A DNA stretch of 62,496 bases from an uncultured bacterium. GTDB lineage: Bacteria; Bacteroidota; Bacteroidia; Bacteroidales; Bacteroidaceae. Made by a program: the position numbers and the translations under genes. The stretch covers positions 1 to 62,496 of the forward strand of contig CAJMMQ010000017.1 of NCBI GenBank assembly GCA_905214625.1. Direction: 5' to 3'. The notes under the pieces are model-generated. The model did not search any database. It was not told the origin of the DNA and saw only the letters and a program-made list of their open reading frames with translations. The stretch's first letter is position 1; each line of letters starts with the position of its first letter. This document shows positions 59,747 to 62,496 of this stretch, piece after piece.

Positions 59747-59834
59747 TAAAAGGCCATGTTTTAGCTTCTAAAAGGTGCCCTTTTACAACGCAAAAGGCAT
59801 CCTTTTGCAGCGTAGAAGGATGCCTTTTGTATTT
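59747..59834 (-). repeat. Array of four 22-bp modules, copy D
   Basis: Four exact 22-bp modules start at 59747, 59769, 59791 and 59813: TAAAAGGCCATGTTTTA, TAAAAGGTGCCCTTTTA, CAAAAGGCATCCTTTTG and TAGAAGGATGCCTTTTG, each plus five bases. It is 220 bp upstream of the beta-helix protein start, in the same relation to transcription as the other arrays. Confidence 0.85.
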
Positions 59835-59886
59835 TTTGACCGTAATGTATTGTAAACAGGAACAGCTTCTGTTTCTTTTGTAAAAC

Positions 59887-60262
59887 CCAAATCAGTCATT
59901 AGACCGCATATAGTTTTATCTGTTTTGTTTATTAATGCTTTCAGCCGTCTTTTTGTTTATTATTGTCGCAAGGCGCTAAGATCAATTAAAAATTAAAAGT
60001 TAAAAGTTAAAAACGCCTCCGGAAGTGAAAAGCAGGTGCAGAGAGCAATGAAAAATTAAAAACGAAATCCAAATGCTGATTAAGGGAAGAGTGAAGAAAC
60101 GTTGTTCGGCGTAGCCAATTATGAATTATCAAATGTGGTTTAGCGTTAACCAATTATGAATTATGAATTATCAATTATCAATTATCAATTATGAATTATG
60201 AATTATCAAATGTGAATTATGAATTATCGAAATAAGTCAAAATCACGGCTGAATCCTAATGC
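59887..60262 (-). repeat. Second dispersed intergenic repeat, copy 2
   Basis: GTCATTAGACCGCATATAG (59894-59912) with flanks and AATCACGGCTGAATCCTAAT (60241-60260) match 27546-27718. Between them lie A/T-rich short repeats in place of the hairpin seen in copy 1, so this copy looks expanded or disrupted. No gene is evident in 59528-60279. Confidence 0.6.
60116..60227. repeat. Heptamer tandem repeat (SAATTAT)
   Basis: Units CAATTAT or GAATTAT run without interruption eight times from 60151 to 60206, with two more at 60214-60227 and two at 60116-60129. A related AATTAAA-type run lies near 59993-60012. Such AT-rich short repeats are common between genes in this group and vary by slippage. Confidence 0.8.
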
Positions 60263-60279
60263 CCGGTTTTGGTTAAAGC

Positions 60280-61692
60280 CTATTGCATGTGTTCAAGGTC
60301 TACAAACTTGCCTCTTACTTTCCGTTCGGCAATCATGCGTATCAACTTTTTATGCCGTTCGGGTGCAATCCATTTGCGCGCAAAGATGTTCGGAATGGCC
60401 ACGCCGATGGCTATGCAGAGAATTATCAGTGAGGCTCTTATGCCGTTGTGTATGGCTATGGTAAGCTCGCCTACAACTCCGTGCATCTCTATCAGGGCGA
60501 ACAAGGCTCTGTACATGAGCACACCCGGCACCATAGGTATTACGCTGGGTATCGACAGGCAATGGTGTGGAGTGTGGAATATGTGTACGGCCTTTATGCA
60601 GATAATGCTTACGAGTGATGAGCCTATGAGCGAACCTAAAATAAGTCCCCAGTCGAGTCCGATGTTGCCGTTGCTCGGGCCGAGATTTACAAAGTTGCGT
60701 GTGCATACGGCTATGATACCGCCGATGGCCACCACCCAGAGCAGCCTTCGGGGAATGTTGAATATCATTGAAAATCCCATTGCTGATATAGCCGCGGCCG
60801 CGGCGTAAGCCAGATAGCTGTTATGGGGAGTCATGCTCAGGTCTTTTACAAAGTTGTCAATGCCGCATACTTTTATGGCTATGGCTATGCCGAACGACAT
60901 GGCCGCCACTATCATCAGTGTGTTTACGGCTCGCGTGATGCCTATGTTAATATGGCTGTCGAGCATGTCGCTTACAAAATTTATTAAGGGCACGCCGGGC
61001 ACTATGAACAGCGCACATGCCATTAGCGGATGCCAGGGCGTGTCGCTGTGGGTGAAGGGTATGAGAGCCTGGGGCAGGTGCGACTCTATGACAGGCATTG
61101 AAATGTATGCCGAGAGCCAGGCCAGCAGCGTTGCAAAAAAAGCGGCAAAGGCAATGTTGGCATATTCGTTGGAGCCTGTGGAGTTTAGCCATGTGCGAAG
61201 CCTGAAGCCGGCAATGGCGACAATTGACGAATAGAAAAATGCCGGCCAGTCGCAGCCGAACTGAACGCAGAAACCTCCGCAGGCCAGACCGGCTCCTATG
61301 GTTGTGAGCCATGGCCCGTAGTTTCTTTTCTTGTTCTTAATTCTTTCAAGCTCGCTTTCGTAGCGGTCGAGCGTGTAGTCTTCTTTTATCGCTCTCCACG
61401 ACAGCTTGCTTATGGCAGACAGCGTGTCCATGTTGATGCCGTGTTTATTGCAGCGCTGAAATTTGGAGAAAGAGTGGGTCTGGTCGCTGAGGTTTACCAT
61501 CAGCATGTCATACGTTATGTGTATGTGCAGCTTTTTTTCAGGCAGTCCGAGATATGCTGCCGTACGCTCCATGTTGCGTATTATGCGGCTGGTGTCAGCC
61601 GAACTTTCCATCAGTAGCAGGCCAGTGCGGAGCAGAAGGTCGAGTTTGCGCCGTAATATCTCAAGAGAGTCAGACTGCTGTGTTTTTTCCAT
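60280..61692 (-). CDS. ThrE-family threonine/serine exporter-like membrane protein
   Basis: A 470-residue protein with an N-terminal cytoplasmic half (about 1-125, LLMESSADTSRIIRNMERTAAYLG and a DUF1212-type block) and about 10 hydrophobic segments after it, including LFIVPGVPLINFVSDMLDSHINIG and a second-half repeat (VIPMVPGVLMYRALFALIEM). This is the fused ThrE layout; bacterial members export threonine and serine. It is not linked to the glycan loci, and the start (MEKTQQSDSLEIL) follows a TATTTTTG box by 65 bases. Confidence 0.88.
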   Translation of the reverse strand: MEKTQQSDSLEILRRKLDLLLRTGLLLMESSADTSRIIRNMERTAAYLGLPEKKLHIHITYDMLMVNLSDQTHSFSKFQRCNKHGINMDTLSAISKLSWRAIKEDYTLDRYESELERIKNKKRNYGPWLTTIGAGLACGGFCVQFGCDWPAFFYSSIVAIAGFRLRTWLNSTGSNEYANIAFAAFFATLLAWLSAYISMPVIESHLPQALIPFTHSDTPWHPLMACALFIVPGVPLINFVSDMLDSHINIGITRAVNTLMIVAAMSFGIAIAIKVCGIDNFVKDLSMTPHNSYLAYAAAAAISAMGFSMIFNIPRRLLWVVAIGGIIAVCTRNFVNLGPSNGNIGLDWGLILGSLIGSSLVSIICIKAVHIFHTPHHCLSIPSVIPMVPGVLMYRALFALIEMHGVVGELTIAIHNGIRASLIILCIAIGVAIPNIFARKWIAPERHKKLIRMIAERKVRGKFVDLEHMQ

Positions 61693-61757
61693 AATCTTTA
61701 TACTACTTATTTTTTATATTCCTACATGTTATTTAAGCGATAGCTTCATTCGGGTTG

Positions 61758-61765
61758 CAAAAATA
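61758..61765 (-). promoter_or_regulatory. Candidate -7 box (TATTTTTG) of the ThrE-like gene
   Basis: TATTTTTG on the minus strand, 65 bases upstream of the start codon. No -33 TTTG is clear. The gap up to the transposase gene (61766-61984) has no other gene and probably holds the left end of the insertion element. Confidence 0.4.
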
Positions 61766-61845
61766 CAAAATATAATGGAATAAATTCAACACTGATGATT
61801 ATTTGGGGATAATGTTTTTAAAAAGAGGTGCCGACATTTGAAGTG

Positions 61846-62496
61846 CCTCAAAAAGTTGGACACAAGACTTTTGGGGTGTTTTTTTATGGTTCTTCCTACA
61901 TTTCGAGTGATAAGTTGTGCATAAAAAAGAAGAAAACCGCTGGACATATAGTATATTTGGATAACGACAAACAAATATATCCGTATGAACAGCAGTTTTC
62001 TATATCATGCATGGGGTCTGTATTCCCACAAATGTACCAGAGAGGAATACAAAGGTAATACTATAATCTTACATATAGAAACAAAAGAGCTTCAAAAGAC
62101 TTGTCCGCTATGCGGTCATACACATCTGGTCAAGAACGGCTATCGAATCAGGGATTTTGTTGGCCTTCCTATCGGTAGTAAGAAGACAATAATCCGTATG
62201 AAAGTACAGCGTTACAAATGCATGAATGACCAATGTACCTATGACCGGCAGGAACGGATTCCTTTTGCCACCGGCAGTTGCAGCTATACCCATCGTTTTG
62301 CACGTTATGTTATAGACCTGCTTAAGGCAATGACGCTGAAGGATGTCTCCAATCTGCTGGATGTATCATGGAATACGATAAAAGACATACATGTCCGTTA
62401 TCTTGAGAGGCATTATTCCCCTCCGTCACTGGACGGGGTAGACTGTATCGGTATTGACGAGTTTGCCGTAAAGAAAGGCCATATCTACAAGACCAT
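61846..62496 (+). mobile_element. ISL3-type insertion sequence, left part only
   Basis: The element is identified by its transposase gene, which starts at 61985 and is cut by the window end. The left boundary is uncertain; the AAGTGCCTCAAAAAGTTGG segment near 61840-61860 is a candidate terminal repeat, but the other end is outside the window, so no inverted repeat or target duplication can be checked. Confidence 0.4.
61985..62496 (+). CDS. ISL3-family transposase, N-terminal 170 codons (cut by window edge)
   Basis: The frame begins MNSSFLYHAWGLY and runs open to the last base. A Cys4 zinc-finger-like region is visible (TCPLCGHTHLV and RYKCMNDQC), then the helix-turn-helix MTLKDVSNLLDVSWNTIKDI, and the start of the catalytic domain with the first acidic residue in CIGIDEFAVKKGHIY. 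These match the IS204/IS1001/IS1096/IS1165 (ISL3) transposases. It converges on nothing visible and is divergent from the ThrE-like gene. Confidence 0.88.
   Translation, partial: MNSSFLYHAWGLYSHKCTREEYKGNTIILHIETKELQKTCPLCGHTHLVKNGYRIRDFVGLPIGSKKTIIRMKVQRYKCMNDQCTYDRQERIPFATGSCSYTHRFARYVIDLLKAMTLKDVSNLLDVSWNTIKDIHVRYLERHYSPPSLDGVDCIGIDEFAVKKGHIYKT

Noticed and set aside
62108..62293. 61-codon minus-strand frame at the right edge
   Set aside because: It is antisense to the transposase frame, which has recognisable zinc-finger and catalytic motifs.

Overview
The window looks like the chromosome of a gut- or rumen-type Bacteroidales, most likely a Prevotella/Segatella relative. The evidence is SusC/SusD pairs, a hybrid two-component regulator, lipobox surface proteins, an ECF sigma factor, TAnnTTTG-type -7 boxes upstream of several genes, and almost continuous polysaccharide-degradation gene content. 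I see no rRNA, tRNA or CRISPR. Species is not assignable from sequence reading alone.

Layout. (1) Position 1-39 is the first 13 codons of a minus-strand AAA-ATPase-like gene. (2) 870-27306 is a long minus-strand glycan operon whose promoter-proximal gene is at the right end: secreted sugar isomerase-like TIM barrel, DUF3826, GH127, beta-helix GH141/GH120-like, MFS transporter, cytoplasmic GH78, a GH67/GH115/GH20-like lipoprotein, a GH43-like/GH2/malectin fusion, then after a 0.3 kb gap two GH2 enzymes, GH106 and a sialate O-acetylesterase-type esterase. The GH78, GH106, GH127 and GH2 set points to rhamnose-, arabinose- and galactose/glucuronate-bearing pectic side chains. There is no local SusCD pair; an MFS carrier sits there instead. 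(3) 27860-28747 is an in-frame chimera of a SusC N-terminus and a SusD C-terminus, followed upstream by 2 kb of non-coding DNA rich in repeats. (4) 30764-39015 is a canonical xylan-uptake operon: SusC, SusD, surface glycan-binding protein, GH10 xylanase with an inserted carbohydrate-binding module. (5) 40054-55299 is the rest of the glucuronoxylan system: HTCS regulator, GH67 and GH35-like enzyme in one minus-strand unit, GH115 alone, and a divergent plus-strand operon of SGNH esterase, GPH symporter, GH10 and cytoplasmic GH43. (6) 55622-59527 has an ECF sigma factor with a 47-codon downstream ORF, and a 1023-residue secreted beta-helix protein. (7) 60280-61692 is a ThrE-type exporter, and a truncated ISL3-type transposase runs off the right edge.

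How it works together (inference from families): surface GH10 and the binding protein cut and hold glucuronoxylan, SusCD imports oligomers, periplasmic GH115/GH67/GH10 and the esterase remove glucuronic acid and acetyl groups, and the symporter delivers xylo-oligomers to cytoplasmic GH43. The HTCS senses an oligosaccharide and activates the set.

The least expected signal is non-coding. Five intergenic gaps carry arrays of about four 22-bp modules of the form TAAAA-N7-CTTTTG-N5, placing A- and T-tracts about 11 bp apart. All lie on the 5' side of a minus-strand gene, and two of them belong to a longer ~370-bp repeat with conserved internal spacing. A second repeat family, a promoter block with 21-bp direct repeats shared by the two susC-type genes, and intercistronic hairpins are also described.
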